From assembly GCA_046047235.1 (NCBI GenBank), contig JBJOII010000163.1, positions 1 through 8,109 on the forward strand: a stretch of 8,109 nucleotides of DNA. The letters are read 5' to 3'. The stretch is from JBMTVN01 sp046047235 (GTDB lineage: Bacteria > Verrucomicrobiota > Verrucomicrobiia > Limisphaerales > JAHDYP01). Below the pieces are notes generated by a model. It had not been told where the DNA came from. It worked only from the letters and a program-made list of their open reading frames with translations, and did no database searches. The first letter of the stretch is position 1; each line of letters opens with the position of its first letter. The position numbers were made by a program, and so were the translations under genes. This document shows positions 1 to 6,537 of this stretch, piece by piece.

Positions 1-1412
1 TGCAGGGCCTTCTTGGCCTTGGGCGATTCATGGCAGTCGCGAATGAGTTGCCGCATGACCCGGCACCCATCCTCCGGCCGGCTCATCACGTTCAGGAGCA
101 TCCCGTGCGATACCTCGAATCGGGATACCAGCTGCTCGGGTGCGGCCTGGATCAGCCGCTCAAACGTGCTCTTCTCCCAGTTGATGAAGTTGTGCTCGGG
201 AGGCTTGCGCTTGGTGAACTTCTTTCCCTTCTCCGCCGCCTTCCGCGCCAGCTGAAGATTCTCCACCACGTGCTCTGGTGCCTGCGCCACCACCCAGCCC
301 AAATCATCAAAACCCTTGCGACCGGCACGACCGCTGATCTGGTGGAAGTCCCGCGCGCTCAGGATCCGCGTCTTCTCGCCGTCATACTTGCAGAGCTTGG
401 TGAATAATACGGTGCGAATGGGAACGTTGACCCCGACACCCAGGGTGTCCGTGCCGCAAATGACCCGCAGCAGACCCTTCTGCGCCAGCTGCTCCACCAG
501 AATGCGATACTTGGGCAGCAGCCCCGCATGATGAATCCCTATCCCGTGCTTCAACCACTTCTTCACATCCGGCCCGTGCGGGCTGTGAAACTTGAAACCC
601 TCGATCGCCTGCGAAATCTCCGCCTTCTCCTCCCGGGTGCATACGTTGATGCTCGTGAAATCCTGTGCACTCTGCGCCGCCTCAGCCTGGGTAAAATGAA
701 CGATGTAAACCGGCGTCCTCCCCTGGTCCACCAGGTTCTGTAAGGTCTGCGAAAGCGATGTCTCGGCGTAGTCAAACTCCAATGGCACCGGACGATCCGT
801 CGATTTCACGGTCACGGTCTCACGTCCCGTGCGGCGCTTGAGCTCGTCCTCAAAAAATGCGGTGTCCCCCAACGTGGCCGAGATCAGCAAAAACCGTGAC
901 TTCGGCAAGGTCAACAAGGGGACCTGCCACGCCACACCACGGTCCCGGTCAGAATAGTAATGGAACTCGTCCATCACTACATCGTGCACCTGCGCAGCGT
1001 CCCCCTCATGCAACGCGATGTTGGCCAATATCTCCGCCGTGCAGCAGAGAATCGGTGCATCACGGTTCACGGTGGCGTCCCCCGTGCTGAGACCCACGTT
1101 CTGCGGCCCGAACTCCTTGCAGAGCGCCAGCCACTTCTCGTTCACCAGCGCCTTGATCGGACAGGTGTAAACGGAACGTCGACCGCGAGCCAACGCCTGG
1201 AAATGGAGCGCCGCCGCCACCAGCGATTTTCCCGAACCGGTCGGCGTGTTCAGGATCACATTGCGATCCTCGAACAACTCCAGAATCGCCGATTCCTGCG
1301 CCGGATACAGCTCAAGCCCAATCTCCTCGACATACTCCAGAAACCGCCCCAGAAGCCAGTCGCTCGTAGGCCGCTCATCCCGCGGAAGCAGATCGTAAAG
1401 TGTGCGTCGCAA
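1..1412 (-). CDS. DEAD/DEAH-box RNA helicase, Ski2/Mtr4-like, DUF3516 family (C-terminus beyond window)
   Basis: Superfamily 2 helicase expected to unwind RNA or DNA using ATP; the substrate in bacteria is not established. The frame is open for 470 codons from 1412 to the window edge with no stop. Visible motifs: a Q-like segment LYPAQ before the P-loop; Walker A TPTGSGKS (residues 56-63); DEFH box (148-151); SAT (178-180); VHFTQ (238-242, motif IV); TDTLGVGVN (about 322-330, motif V); QISGRAGR (358-365, motif VI). The N-terminal layout and the motif context match the DUF3516-containing helicases I know from actinobacteria and others. Those are roughly 830-850 residues, so about 370 residues, including most of the DUF3516 part, lie outside the window. 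The start is TTG at 1412: an in-frame TGA lies only four codons upstream and no in-frame ATG precedes the P-loop. No convincing Shine-Dalgarno is seen. It lies 54 bp downstream of the outer-membrane protein gene and is probably co-transcribed with it and proS. Confidence 0.9.
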   Translation of the reverse strand, partial: MRRTLYDLLPRDERPTSDWLLGRFLEYVEEIGLELYPAQESAILELFEDRNVILNTPTGSGKSLVAAALHFQALARGRRSVYTCPIKALVNEKWLALCKEFGPQNVGLSTGDATVNRDAPILCCTAEILANIALHEGDAAQVHDVVMDEFHYYSDRDRGVAWQVPLLTLPKSRFLLISATLGDTAFFEDELKRRTGRETVTVKSTDRPVPLEFDYAETSLSQTLQNLVDQGRTPVYIVHFTQAEAAQSAQDFTSINVCTREEKAEISQAIEGFKFHSPHGPDVKKWLKHGIGIHHAGLLPKYRILVEQLAQKGLLRVICGTDTLGVGVNVPIRTVLFTKLCKYDGEKTRILSARDFHQISGRAGRKGFDDLGWVVAQAPEHVVENLQLARKAAEKGKKFTKRKPPEHNFINWEKSTFERLIQAAPEQLVSRFEVSHGMLLNVMSRPEDGCRVMRQLIRDCHESPKAKKAL

Positions 1413-1466
1413 TGTTCGAGTTCAGATGATTACGAATTCTGGCTCACTCACCCCACCAACCCCCGT

Positions 1467-2165
1467 TCAAAAGTCCGCCCGGAACAGCACGCTGATACCA
1501 TGGTTCATCACAGCGTCAGTCTGCGTGGTCTGAATCCCGCCACCCCAATACTCTAAATTCCAATCCAAGCGGTCCACCACCGACAGCCGGTAATGCAACC
1601 CCACCTGCATCTTCCGCCCAATCGCATACGTCAAACCGGCAAAACCCTGATACCCCGCTACAAAACGGTCCGACCCCACCCGACGCCAAAGCGGCGTAGG
1701 ACCACTGTCCGCCCGGGTCCAAACACCACCCGCCCCGCCCCCCACCGTGAATCCCACCGGACCCCACAACGGCCGGTCCATCGCCACCACCGCCTGAATC
1801 GGTACCTGCGTCAGCTCGCCATCCTCACTGTCAAAACCCAGCACCGACTGCATCGGGTTCCAAACATACCCCGTCTCCACCCCGACCCGCAGCCAGGGCA
1901 GGGGACGATACCCCGCCCCCGCATCAATGCGTACGCCCGGATCGAAAGTGACCCCCGGATCAACGTTCAGCCCGATAGGAAGGTCCAGGTCTGACTCACC
2001 GGCAAAGTTGCCTCCCAGATCCACCCAATACAGCCAGCGAGGCGCTTCCTCCACCGCCAACACTGCGGCCGCCCCATCGTCCAGCCCGGCCTCGTCCCCA
2101 ACCAAAGCCGGGGCCGCACCAAACAACATCAAGCCAACGGTCAGACTCCAAACTCGTACACTCAT
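1467..2165 (-). CDS. outer-membrane beta-barrel protein with signal peptide
   Basis: A 232-residue exported protein. Residues 1 to about 23 form a typical signal peptide: a short basic N-terminus, a hydrophobic core (WSLTVGLMLFGAAPAL), then small residues. The mature part shows alternating hydrophobic and aromatic strands such as LRVGVETGYVW (92-102), a Gly-rich strand pair around 139-148, FVAGYQGFAGLTYAIG (168-183) and KMQVGLHYRLSVV (185-197). It ends in Phe (SVLFRADF), the usual C-terminal signature of barrel proteins handled by the BAM complex. Size and pattern suit an 8- to 10-stranded OmpA/opacity-like barrel; there is no peptidoglycan-binding OmpA domain. The ATG overlaps the proS stop by 4 bp (ATGA at 2165-2162), implying translational coupling. 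No specific family or ligand can be named, so the function is unknown beyond being an envelope protein. Pairing of this gene with proS is unusual. Confidence 0.85.
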   Translation of the reverse strand: MSVRVWSLTVGLMLFGAAPALVGDEAGLDDGAAAVLAVEEAPRWLYWVDLGGNFAGESDLDLPIGLNVDPGVTFDPGVRIDAGAGYRPLPWLRVGVETGYVWNPMQSVLGFDSEDGELTQVPIQAVVAMDRPLWGPVGFTVGGGAGGVWTRADSGPTPLWRRVGSDRFVAGYQGFAGLTYAIGRKMQVGLHYRLSVVDRLDWNLEYWGGGIQTTQTDAVMNHGISVLFRADF

Positions 2166-3871
2166 TTCTGGCTCTTGATCTGTGCAATAATGTCGTCCGC
2201 CGTCAGCAACTCCGCCTTGGGCTCACGACGCGGTTTAAACTCCAGCTTGCCCTGCTCCAGGGTGCGCTTGCTCACGGTAATCCGGAACGGCATCCCCAAC
2301 AGATCCGCATCCCCGAACTTCTCGCCCGCGCGAAGCGGACGATCGTCAAACAACACGTCAATGCCCTCCTCCCGCAACCGTGCATAAAGGCTCTCCGCAC
2401 CCTCCTTCACAGCCGGATCCTCCAGGTTCAACGCGATGAGATGCACAACATACGGAGCAATCTTGGGCGACCAGATAATGCCCTTGTCATCATGGTTCTG
2501 CTCAATCCAGGCCGCCGCCATGCGCGAAACACCAATGCCATAACAGCCCATCACTGAGGTCTTGCGCTGGCCCGACGTATCCACAAACCCGCAGTCCATC
2601 GCCGCCGAGTATTTCGTGCCCAGCTTGAAGATGTGCCCGACTTCAATACCCTTGGCCGCCTTCAACTTGCCCGCGCATCGCGGACAACAATCGCCGTCCT
2701 TCGCCAGCTTGTAGTCCCCAAACTCCGGCTTCGGCAAGTCACGTCCGAAGTTGACGTTGATGTTGTGGTAGTTCGTCTGGTTGGCCCCACACTCAAAGTT
2801 CACCCGCCCATCCACAAAGGTGTCCGCCAGAACGCGCACGGAATCAGGCAGGCCAATCGGACCCGCATACCCCACCTCGGCCCCCGTCAGTTCCTTGATC
2901 TTCTCCGGCGAAACCAGCCGCAGCACCTGACAACCCAGGGCGTTGCGAAGCTTGATCTCGTTCACATCACAGTCGCCCCGCACCATCACCGCAATCACCT
3001 TGTCGTCCGCCTCAAAGATCAGGGTCTTGGTGGTCTTCCACACCGGGATCTTCAGAAAGTCCGCCAACACATCCACGCCAATCAAACCCTCGCCCAAAAC
3101 CGCCTCCATCGGACGCTCCTCAGCGTCCTGCTCAAACTGCTCGAGCCTCGACTCAGCCTGCTCCTGGTTGGCGGCATACTCGCAGGAATCACAGAAGAGA
3201 ATCGTGTCCTCTCCGTTCTCCGCCAAGACCATGAACTCCTGGCTGCCACTCCCGCCAATCGCCCCCGAATCCGCATCCACCGCCCGATACTCAAATCCAA
3301 TCCGCTGGCAAATCCGGTGATACGCCTGCCGCATCGCCTCATACGAGACTTCCAAACCCGCGTCATCCACGTCGAAGCTGTAGGCATCCTTCATGATGAA
3401 TTCCCGCGTCCGCATCAGCCCGAACCGAGGACGAATCTCGTCCCGGAATTTCGTCTGAATCTGAAATACCACCCGCGGCAAATCCTTGTAGGACTGGATG
3501 TCCCGCCGCACCAGGTCCGTCACCACCTCCTCATGCGTCGGTCCCAGACAGGCCACGCTCTCCCGACGATCCTTGAACGCAAACATGATGCCGTCCACCG
3601 CCGTATACCGCTCCCATCGACCGCTCTCCTCCCAAAGCTCCTTGGGCTGGAGTGCCGGCATGAGAAGTTCCTCCGCCCCAGCCGCTTCCATCTCCTCCCG
3701 AATGATCTGCGATAACTTGCTCAAGGTGCGGTGAAGCAACGGCAGATAGGCATACACCCCCGCCGAAAGTTGCTGCATGTAACCACCCCGAACCAGAAGG
3801 CCATGCGCCGTCGTCTGCGCGTCTTTGGGGGCCTCACGCAGGGTCCTGCCCAGATGTCTCGATTGTCTCAT
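2162..3871 (-). CDS. proS: prolyl-tRNA synthetase (bacterial type, with editing insertion)
   Basis: Charges tRNA(Pro) with proline in the cytoplasm; class II synthetase. At 569 residues it is close to the usual size of bacterial ProRS (E. coli about 572). The N-terminus (MRQS...TLREAP) and the segment GGYMQQLSAGVYAYLPL are diagnostic and fix the ATG start. Motif 1 is near residues 64-88, the proline-recognition TxE loop is GPTHEE (110-115), motif 2 spans about 138-166 (FRDEIRPRFGLMRTREF), and motif 3 is GCYGIGVSR (442-450). Residues about 225-410 form the INS (YbaK-like) editing domain; Lys307 in NEIK corresponds to the lysine in NEVK of the E. coli enzyme, which is linked to removal of mischarged alanine. 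The anticodon-binding domain is about 470-569. Two CxxC pairs (C227/C230 and C396/C399) flank the insertion and could bind a metal, which is inference. First gene of the leftward cluster; its stop overlaps the next gene's ATG. Confidence 0.98.
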   Translation of the reverse strand: MRQSRHLGRTLREAPKDAQTTAHGLLVRGGYMQQLSAGVYAYLPLLHRTLSKLSQIIREEMEAAGAEELLMPALQPKELWEESGRWERYTAVDGIMFAFKDRRESVACLGPTHEEVVTDLVRRDIQSYKDLPRVVFQIQTKFRDEIRPRFGLMRTREFIMKDAYSFDVDDAGLEVSYEAMRQAYHRICQRIGFEYRAVDADSGAIGGSGSQEFMVLAENGEDTILFCDSCEYAANQEQAESRLEQFEQDAEERPMEAVLGEGLIGVDVLADFLKIPVWKTTKTLIFEADDKVIAVMVRGDCDVNEIKLRNALGCQVLRLVSPEKIKELTGAEVGYAGPIGLPDSVRVLADTFVDGRVNFECGANQTNYHNINVNFGRDLPKPEFGDYKLAKDGDCCPRCAGKLKAAKGIEVGHIFKLGTKYSAAMDCGFVDTSGQRKTSVMGCYGIGVSRMAAAWIEQNHDDKGIIWSPKIAPYVVHLIALNLEDPAVKEGAESLYARLREEGIDVLFDDRPLRAGEKFGDADLLGMPFRITVSKRTLEQGKLEFKPRREPKAELLTADDIIAQIKSQK

Positions 3872-3919
3872 ATTACGGATCCCGGACGGATGAACTCCGG
3901 AAATGTCCTTTCAACTAGC

Positions 3920-3942
3920 TGTGTTCAGTCCGGAAGAACACA
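3920..3942. repeat. inverted repeat, 7-bp arms with 9-bp spacer, upstream of proS
   Basis: The arms are TGTGTTC (3920-3926) and GAACACA (3936-3942), perfectly complementary, separated by AGTCCGGAA, which itself contains the palindrome TCCGGA. It lies 48 to 71 bp upstream of the proS start, so it could be an operator or a stem-loop in the proS leader. A short A run follows on the plus strand, which becomes a T run before the hairpin in the proS direction; that order does not fit an intrinsic terminator for either gene. Confidence 0.45.
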
Positions 3943-3992
3943 AAAAACCATCCGAAACCCTTGAATCCACTCCCGCCAGCCTCCACCGCAAA

Positions 3993-4007
3993 TTCGCGTG
4001 ACGCGAA
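3993..4007. promoter_or_regulatory. perfect 15-bp palindrome, possible operator
   Basis: TTCGCG (3993-3998), a TGA centre, then CGCGAA (4002-4007): a perfect dyad with 6-bp arms. It sits in the divergent gap about 120 bp before proS and about 180 bp before the thioesterase gene. Short perfect dyads of this form are typical binding sites for dimeric repressors, but I cannot link it to a named regulator, and no regulator gene is next to it. Confidence 0.4.
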
Positions 4008-4189
4008 GGAACCACCCCATCCAAACCCCAAAGTCGCATGCCGCTATTTACCCGCGGTTTTAACTCGAAAAATCATCGGCTCTGCATTAGTAGTAATTTC
4101 ACATCACAATTCACTCATCTAGGGCGCTGATCATCCGGCTTTCCTCCGCACACCCGGCCGGACCCAGTGCCTCCAGCTCAAAACGTGAC

Positions 4190-4669
4190 ATGAGCGGATC
4201 CCTGCAACCCGAAGACATCACCCCCCTGCGCAGCGGGACAAGCCTCAGCGAAGAGCACCACCACGAGCGCTGCTGGGCCTGCGGCTCCCGCCGGCTCGGC
4301 GGCCTGCAACTGCGCTTTACCCAAGGCAAAGACCACTCCGTCGGATCCCAGTTCGATTGCGCCGAGTTCTACGCCGGTTACCCGGGTATCATCCACGGCG
4401 GAGTCGTCTCCGCCGTTCTCGACGCCGCCATGACCCATTGCCTGTTCGCCCGTGGCGAAGACGCCCTGACCACCGAACTCAAAGTCCGGTTCCGCTCACC
4501 CGTGGCAGTCGGCATACCCGGCAAAGTGCGAGCGACCCTCGTCCGAACCCGCGGTCAGTTCATCGAGGTCGCCGCCGAATTCTGGCAGAACGGGAATATC
4601 TGCGCCGTTTCCCGTGGGAAATTCATCCGCTCCCACGGCAACCTGAACCCCCTCGCACCACCGGAATAA
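4190..4669 (+). CDS. PaaI-like hotdog-fold thioesterase
   Basis: A 159-residue protein predicted to hydrolyse acyl-CoA or another acyl thioester in the cytoplasm; the substrate is not deducible. The segment GIIHGGVVSAVLDAAMTHC (about 66-84) is the hotdog signature of the PaaI/4HBT group, with HGG at 69-71 followed by the central helix bearing Asp78. TTELKVRFRSPV (94-105) and KVRATLVRTRGQFIEVAAEF (112-131) are the following strands. Upstream, CWAC (C28, C31) before the strand GGLQLRF resembles the N-terminal segment of many PaaI-family members; the two cysteines might bind a metal, which is inference. The ATG at 4190 lacks a strong Shine-Dalgarno, and the first 20 or so residues show no conserved motif, so a later start is possible but no better candidate exists. 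It is divergent from proS and separated from hpnA by 185 bp, so a shared role with hpnA is unproven. Confidence 0.85.
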   Translation: MSGSLQPEDITPLRSGTSLSEEHHHERCWACGSRRLGGLQLRFTQGKDHSVGSQFDCAEFYAGYPGIIHGGVVSAVLDAAMTHCLFARGEDALTTELKVRFRSPVAVGIPGKVRATLVRTRGQFIEVAAEFWQNGNICAVSRGKFIRSHGNLNPLAPPE

Positions 4670-4854
4670 CACCCCCAAAAGAACCCGTACCTCCGCCTGG
4701 AACTGCACGGTCTCGTGTTACGATCCCGACAGTAAACCGTGCGATTCAGCCCAAGGGCGTAGTCAGCTGAATATCCTCCCTGAGCAGGTGCTCGGGCTCG
4801 CTGCACGCAAGAATCAGGTTGCATCAGCCTCTGGCCCCAACGTATGGCAATCCC
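4670..4854. other. gap with three consecutive stem-loops before hpnA (possible RNA leader)
   Basis: This non-coding gap holds three adjoining inverted repeats. The first pairs GCACGGT (4705-4711) with ACCGTGC (4736-4742) around a 24-nt loop, which itself contains TCGT/ACGA (4713-4716/4720-4723). The second pairs ATTCAGC (4744-4750) with GCTGAAT (4766-4772). The third pairs CCTGAGC (4779-4785) with GCTCGGG (4790-4796), with one G-U pair. None is followed by a T run, so a Rho-independent terminator for the thioesterase gene is not supported. It could be an hpnA leader RNA, a small RNA, or chance pairing in GC-rich DNA. It does not match tRNA, SRP RNA or tmRNA patterns. Confidence 0.35.
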
Positions 4855-5865
4855 ATGCGTTGCCTCGTCACCGGTGCCGGCGGATTCGTCGGATCCAACC
4901 TCGTCCATGCCCTCCGGGAACAAGGACATGAAGTGCGCGCCCTGGTTCGACGCGGCAGCAATCGCAAAGGGCTTCAAGGACTGGACTGTGAACCGGTCGA
5001 GGGTGACATCACGTCTCCAGACTCGCTCAAGCCCGCTCTAAAGGGCTGCGACTGGTGTTTTCACGTGGCCGCCAGCTACCACCTCTGGCTCAGGGACTAC
5101 GCTCCCATGTATCAGGCGAATGTCGATGGCACCCGCAACGTCATCGAAGCGGCAACTCAGGCCGGTTGCTCCCGCGTCGTCTATACCAGCACGGTAGGCT
5201 GCATCGGGCTGCCAAAAGACTCAGGCCCCAGCACCCAGCCCACGGATGAATCTACTCCGGTGTCGGAAGCCCAGATGTCCAACCACTACAAACGATCCAA
5301 GTGGCGCGGCGAACGGGTGGCTCTCGAACTCGCCGCCCAAGGTGCTCCGGTGGTGATCGTCAACCCCAGTGCACCCATCGGACCGCGCGATACCAAACCC
5401 ACCCCCACCGGCAAGGTCATCGTGGATTTCCTGAATCGCCAGATGCCCGGTTACATCGATACCGGTCTCAACTGGGTTCACGTGAATGACGTTGCGGCCG
5501 GTCATATCCTCGCCGCGGAAAAAGGTCGGATCGGCGAGCGCTATATCCTCGGTCACGCCGACGGCAACTGGACCATGCGACAATCCTTCGAGACGCTCGC
5601 CGAGATCACCGGTCTTCCTGCCCCGCGGCTGAAGGTTCCCTACGCCGTCGCCTTCATGGCGGCCTGCGCCAATGAGGCTGCCGCCGCCATCACCGGTCGC
5701 CCCCCCAAAGCACCCATCGCCGGAGTGCGTATGTCCCGCTACAAAATGTGGTTCAACCCCGCCAAGGCGATCCGCGAACTCGGCCTCCCCCAAACCCACC
5801 CGCGCCAGGCTTTCGAAGACGCCGTTCGCTGGTTCCGCGAAAATGGATATGTTCACACATCGTGA
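4855..5865 (+). CDS. hpnA: hopanoid-associated sugar epimerase (HpnA), extended SDR
   Basis: A 336-residue NAD(P)-dependent epimerase/dehydratase of the extended short-chain dehydrogenase family, matching the HpnA group named for its location in hopanoid (bacterial triterpenoid) gene clusters; its exact substrate is not established. The Rossmann nucleotide-binding motif TGAGGFVG (residues 6-13) begins four residues after the first strand. Catalytic-type residues are YKRSK (Y145, K149) and the serine/threonine stretch YTSTVG (110-115). VVIVNPSAPIGPRD (166-179) followed directly by KPTPTG (181-186), and GLNWVHVNDVAAGH (204-217), are strongly HpnA-like. ATG 4855 is preferred because HpnA proteins start two or three residues before LVTG; an upstream in-frame TTG at 4819 would add 12 unconserved residues. 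The stop overlaps the GTG of the next gene by 4 bp. No other hopanoid gene is in the window, so a hopanoid role rests on family identity alone. Confidence 0.92.
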   Translation: MRCLVTGAGGFVGSNLVHALREQGHEVRALVRRGSNRKGLQGLDCEPVEGDITSPDSLKPALKGCDWCFHVAASYHLWLRDYAPMYQANVDGTRNVIEAATQAGCSRVVYTSTVGCIGLPKDSGPSTQPTDESTPVSEAQMSNHYKRSKWRGERVALELAAQGAPVVIVNPSAPIGPRDTKPTPTGKVIVDFLNRQMPGYIDTGLNWVHVNDVAAGHILAAEKGRIGERYILGHADGNWTMRQSFETLAEITGLPAPRLKVPYAVAFMAACANEAAAAITGRPPKAPIAGVRMSRYKMWFNPAKAIRELGLPQTHPRQAFEDAVRWFRENGYVHTS

Positions 5866-6491
5866 GCTGCCCCTCCTCAAAAAGTAAAATCCAGCTCCGG
5901 CTCGCTTGGGTCCTGATGCTCAGCCTGCTCCCGGCCTGTTCTCCCGCCCCATCAATCGATCCCGCCCCCGCCGATATCCGCGGTGAACCGATCGTCAGCC
6001 GGACCACCACACCGCCAGCTTCAAATCCCCCCGCAGCCTTCGCCAGCAGCGTCATCAACCAGATCTCGCTGAGTGATGACGAGCTTGGTCTCGTGGGATT
6101 CGATCGACTCGCAGGATACAACTACGAGGCACGCGCCGCCGAGCTGGCCTCAGCCGGAGCCGCCAACTCCAGCGCGATCCCGCAACCCATCCTCGCGCTC
6201 AACGGTCAGGAGGCCGCCATCCGCGGCTTCATGCTTCCGCTCAAATTCGAGGGCGGCCTGGTAACCGAACTCCTGCTCATGCGCGACCAGTCCATGTGCT
6301 GCTTCGGTGTCGTCCCCAATATCAATGACTGGGTCGCCGTCACGCTCCCGCCCCCCGGCGTAAAAGCCATACTCGACCAGCCAGTCGTTCTCTTCGGCAC
6401 GCTCGAAGTCGGCGAGGAATTTGACCAGGACATCCTCTCCAGTATCTATCGCATGCAGGGCAAAGAGATGCTCGATGCCCTCGATCTGTAG
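5862..6491 (+). CDS. DUF3299-type lipoprotein, coupled to hpnA
   Basis: A 209-residue protein. The GTG at 5862 overlaps the hpnA TGA (GTGA, 5862-5865), giving a 4-bp overlap and a well-formed lipoprotein signal: basic residues K7, K9 and R13, hydrophobic core LAWVLMLSLLPA, lipobox LPAC with the lipidated Cys at 26. After a Pro/Ala-rich linker (27-60), the conserved part starts near 105. IPQPILALNGQEAAIRGFML (106-125) followed by PLKF, and the stretch up to YRMQG (196-200), match the DUF3299 pattern of a small beta domain in envelope-anchored proteins. A Cys pair (C146, C147 in MCCFG) occupies the place where related proteins carry a conserved Cys before a Pro/Asn segment; metal or redox use is inference. 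Molecular function is unknown. The in-frame ATG at 5748 lies deep inside hpnA and destroys the signal peptide, so it was rejected. Likely in one transcript with hpnA. Confidence 0.82.
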   Translation: MSCPSSKSKIQLRLAWVLMLSLLPACSPAPSIDPAPADIRGEPIVSRTTTPPASNPPAAFASSVINQISLSDDELGLVGFDRLAGYNYEARAAELASAGAANSSAIPQPILALNGQEAAIRGFMLPLKFEGGLVTELLLMRDQSMCCFGVVPNINDWVAVTLPPPGVKAILDQPVVLFGTLEVGEEFDQDILSSIYRMQGKEMLDALDL

Positions 6492-6496
6492 TCAGG

Positions 6497-6520
6497 AGAG
6501 AGGAGAGGGTAGAGAGGAGA
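6497..6520. repeat. purine-rich 10-bp direct repeat between convergent genes
   Basis: AGAGAGGAGA occurs at 6497-6506 and again at 6511-6520, separated by GGGT. The stretch 6494-6520 is purine on the plus strand except for one T at 6510. It fills the 46-bp gap between the lipoprotein stop and the stop of the convergent right-edge gene. No hairpin with a T run is present, so it is not an intrinsic terminator; it may be simple-sequence drift. Confidence 0.6.
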
Positions 6521-6537
6521 CCGTGGGTTGGGTGTTC

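Larger units (their letters stand above)
3872..4189. promoter_or_regulatory. divergent intergenic region between proS and the thioesterase gene
   Basis: This 318-bp gap separates divergently read genes and must contain the start signals of both. It is less GC-rich than its surroundings, particularly around 4045-4125, where an AT-rich patch with runs of A and T is the most likely promoter area for the rightward gene. I could not find a hexamer pair close enough to the sigma-70 consensus on either strand to name a promoter. Two inverted repeats (3920-3942 and 3993-4007) are listed separately. The sequence TCCGGAA occurs twice, at 3896-3902 and 3929-3935, starts 33 bp apart. No supported coding frame, tRNA or known riboswitch is visible. 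Confidence 0.6.

Noticed and set aside
960..1556. 198-codon plus-strand frame opposite the helicase start
   Set aside because: Antisense to helicase motifs and to the end of the barrel protein gene; no protein-like features.
2633..3715. 360-codon plus-strand frame opposite proS
   Set aside because: It lies wholly antisense to an unmistakable proS. Its His/Arg/Pro/Leu-rich composition is what reverse reading of a GC-rich gene gives, and it has no recognisable domain.
3921..3941. LexA-type SOS box
   Set aside because: The half-sites are in the opposite order (GTTC then GAAC) with a 9-bp spacer, unlike GAAC-N4-GTTC boxes.
3920..3950. Intrinsic terminator
   Set aside because: The hairpin is followed by A on the plus strand and preceded by T on the minus strand, and both neighbouring genes start rather than end here.
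4045..4125. Sigma-70 promoter for the thioesterase gene
   Set aside because: The patch is AT-rich, but no -35/-10 pair with acceptable spacing and match could be named with confidence.
4819..4854. TTG at 4819 as the hpnA start
   Set aside because: It would add 12 residues before the Rossmann strand, against the usual HpnA N-terminus; ATG 4855 fits.
4555..4977. 140-codon minus-strand frame across the thioesterase/hpnA gap
   Set aside because: It overlaps the ends of two well-supported plus-strand genes and shows no domain or motif.
5748..5861. ATG at 5748 as the lipoprotein start
   Set aside because: It would overlap hpnA by over 100 bp and bury the lipoprotein signal inside an Arg/Pro-rich extension; GTG 5862 fits the lipobox and the overlap.
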